DNA of 7,687 nt from an uncultured Eubacteriales bacterium (GTDB taxonomy: Bacteria; Bacillota; Clostridia; Oscillospirales; Acutalibacteraceae). The position numbers were made by a program, and so were the translations under genes. The notes beneath the pieces are model-generated. The model did not search any database, had not been told where the DNA came from, and was given only the letters and a program-made list of their open reading frames with translations. Where the stretch lies: positions 1-7,687 of the forward strand of contig CARTIQ010000016.1 of NCBI GenBank assembly GCA_949068525.1, written 5' to 3'. Shown piece after piece: positions 6,953 to 7,687 of this stretch. Position 1 is the stretch's first letter. The number at the start of each line of letters is the position of its first letter.

Positions 6953-6986
6953 ATATGCCCTCGTTATTAGCGAGAGCATATTTTTA
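6953..6986 (+). terminator. Rho-independent terminator after terS
   Basis: An 11-bp stem with one mismatch (ATATGCCCTCG at 6953-6963 and CGAGAGCATAT at 6971-6981) encloses a 7-base loop and runs into a T-rich tail. It starts 29 bases after the terS stop and would end the rightward transcript. Confidence 0.8.
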
Positions 6987-7039
6987 TGTTTTAATTTAAT
7001 TTTCCAAAAAACTCACGGAAATTTTTTCGTTGGTGTAAA

Positions 7040-7109
7040 TTTAGTAGGGCCGTCGGTACCGCGCAGCCTTAGATCCATATGGATTTAGGGGCAGGGGGAT
7101 CTTACTAAA
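7040..7109. other. GC-rich foldable intergenic block, function unknown
   Basis: In an AT-rich gap this block stands out. Outer arms TTTAGTAGGG (7040-7049) and TCTTACTAAA (7100-7109) can form 10 RNA pairs, two of them G-U. Inside, 7067-7078 and 7079-7090 form a near-perfect palindrome centred on ATCCATATGGAT. There is also a CGGTACCG palindrome (about 7054-7061) and a G-rich run at 7088-7098. It encodes no evident protein. Possible identities are a packaging (cos) site near terS, a structured RNA, or a small palindromic repeat element; the sequence alone does not decide. Confidence 0.4.
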
Positions 7110-7130
7110 AAACATTGTAACACTTTATTG

Positions 7131-7187
7131 AACATAAAAACAGCTAAAACTACGATTTAGTTCGCATTTTTAGCCGTTATGTTTTTT
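7131..7187. terminator. Probable bidirectional terminator
   Basis: Arms AACATAA...GCTAAAA (7131-7149) and TTTTAGC...TTATGTT (7167-7183) pair around an 18-base loop. T runs follow on the plus strand (7182-7187), and a T-rich stretch lies within the arm on the minus strand. It lies just past the stop of the leftward secreted-protein gene, so its main use is probably there. Confidence 0.65.
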
Positions 7188-7206
7188 AGCTTTTTACCCT
7201 GTTATA

Positions 7207-7626
7207 TTACTTTTGGGCGCTATTTAAATACATTAACAAATTCTTTAAGCTGTCAGTGTATTCTGCATATATCCTCGTTGCACCAGCCAAAGTGTCACTT
7301 CCATATAAGTCTGAGCCAGGTTCCATGCTTTCGTAGTAAGTGTATGTAGCTGCTCTCGATCTACCAATCGCTTGGTGAATATCATTAATAGCTTGATCAT
7401 CTTCAACTTCCATGCCATTAAGCTGGTCTACATGATATGTGCGTAAATAATGGTTTGGTACACCCCGGTTAAAAATAATATGGTTATTCTCACGGAGCTC
7501 TAGGCTTCTTTGGCTGTGGTTATTTTTCACGATCACCTTTATTTTGTTTGCATAAGTGATGTTCTGCAAACCTAATATTAACGATAAACTTACAATACTT
7601 CCCGCTAAAAATTTCTTTGTAAACAT
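7207..7626 (-). CDS. Small secreted protein of unknown function
   Basis: I do not recognise this family. The ATG at 7626 is preferred over an upstream TTG at 7644 because AAGGA lies about 10 bases before it and the product then begins as a clean signal peptide. The 139 residues start MFTKKFLAGSIVSLSLILGL, with a positive end and a hydrophobic core, and cleavage is likely after A26 (ITYA-NK). The mature part, about 113 residues, has no cysteine, so it is not a lipoprotein and has no disulfides. It opens with a basic beta-like stretch (KIKVIVKNNHSQRSLELR) and becomes acidic and helical from about 72 (EVEDDQAINDIHQAIGRSRAATYTYYES), ending SLKNLLMYLNSAQK. It has its own promoter and terminator and runs opposite to terS. 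It could be an accessory gene carried by the satellite or a host gene beside it. Confidence 0.75.
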   Translation of the reverse strand: MFTKKFLAGSIVSLSLILGLQNITYANKIKVIVKNNHSQRSLELRENNHIIFNRGVPNHYLRTYHVDQLNGMEVEDDQAINDIHQAIGRSRAATYTYYESMEPGSDLYGSDTLAGATRIYAEYTDSLKNLLMYLNSAQK

Positions 7627-7658
7627 TTTTGACACATCCTTCAAAGATCATTTCAATA

Positions 7659-7687
7659 ATTATATAACAATAAAAATTAAAAATCAA
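7659..7687 (-). promoter_or_regulatory. Promoter of the secreted-protein gene
   Basis: On the minus strand TTGATT (7687-7682) and a perfect TATAAT (7664-7659) are separated by 17 bases. The start codon at 7626 lies about 32 bases downstream of the -10 box. The window edge falls at the -35 box, so any operator further upstream is not visible. Confidence 0.75.

Larger units (their letters stand above)
1243..6990. mobile_element. Compact PICI-like phage satellite (left edge approximate, right edge undefined)
   Basis: The order int, repressor, divergent promoters, xis, primase-helicase rep, iteron origin, terS is the core order of Gram-positive phage-inducible chromosomal islands. No capsid, tail, lysis or large-terminase gene lies inside, so the element should depend on a helper. 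The core is under 6 kb, short beside typical 10-15 kb islands, and no capsid-remodelling or helper-interference gene was recognised. The left edge is placed after the broken portal gene. The right edge is set provisionally after the terS terminator; the true end may lie beyond the window, in which case the secreted-protein gene is cargo. A replication-module remnant of a prophage is the main alternative. Confidence 0.7.

Noticed and set aside
1220..6969. The shared octamer CGTTATTA at 1220-1227 and 6962-6969 as a possible attL/attR core
   Set aside because: Eight bases are expected by chance in AT-rich DNA, and the right copy lies in the terminator stem-loop after terS. No longer direct repeat between the two ends was found by eye.
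7040..7109. tRNA gene as an integration target in the GC-rich block
   Set aside because: There is no cloverleaf with a 7-bp acceptor stem and no recognisable TPsiC arm sequence. The central palindrome is incompatible with a tRNA.
1..7687. CRISPR array, transposase or insertion sequence
   Set aside because: No regularly spaced repeat-spacer pattern and no transposase-like frame was seen on either strand. The only repeat arrays are the iterons and the TAAGCGAC triplet.

Overview
The window looks like DNA from a low-to-moderate GC Bacillota (Clostridia or Negativicutes type), judged from its AT-rich intergenic sequence, strong AGGAGG-type ribosome sites, near-consensus sigma-A-like promoters and Gram-positive phage protein families. 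Genus cannot be read from the sequence.

Left flank (1-1242): a fragment of an HK97-type phage DNA-packaging module. It holds the last 61 codons of the large terminase and then a portal gene that loses family resemblance near base 1177 and ends early at 1242.

Centre (about 1243-6990): a compact cassette with the gene order of a Gram-positive phage-inducible chromosomal island (PICI, the SaPI-like satellites). Leftward are a tyrosine integrase (1354-2703) and an XRE-type repressor without a peptidase domain (2704-3483). Between divergent promoters lies a control region (3484-3658). Rightward are a 58-residue excisionase-like protein (3659-3835), a primase-polymerase/SF3 helicase Rep (3832-6195), an iteron origin (6195-6478) and a P27-family small terminase (6549-6923), closed by a terminator. 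The origin is the clearest non-coding signal: GGTGGA iterons on one side of an AT-rich core and their inverted TCCACC copies on the other, including a 16-bp unit present three times. Three helically phased TAAGCGAC repeats between the portal break and the integrase look like integrase arm sites.

Right flank (6990-7687): a GC-rich foldable block (7040-7109), a probably bidirectional terminator (7131-7187) and a leftward gene for a small secreted protein of unknown function with its own strong promoter. It is either satellite cargo or host DNA.

Proposed working model (inference): the repressor silences the rightward promoter. A helper phage relieves it, Xis and Int excise the element, Rep fires the iteron origin, and the element's TerS redirects helper TerL to package satellite DNA. 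The main open points are whether the satellite inserted into a portal gene or sits beside a decayed prophage, and where its right end lies. No convincing attR was found in the window.
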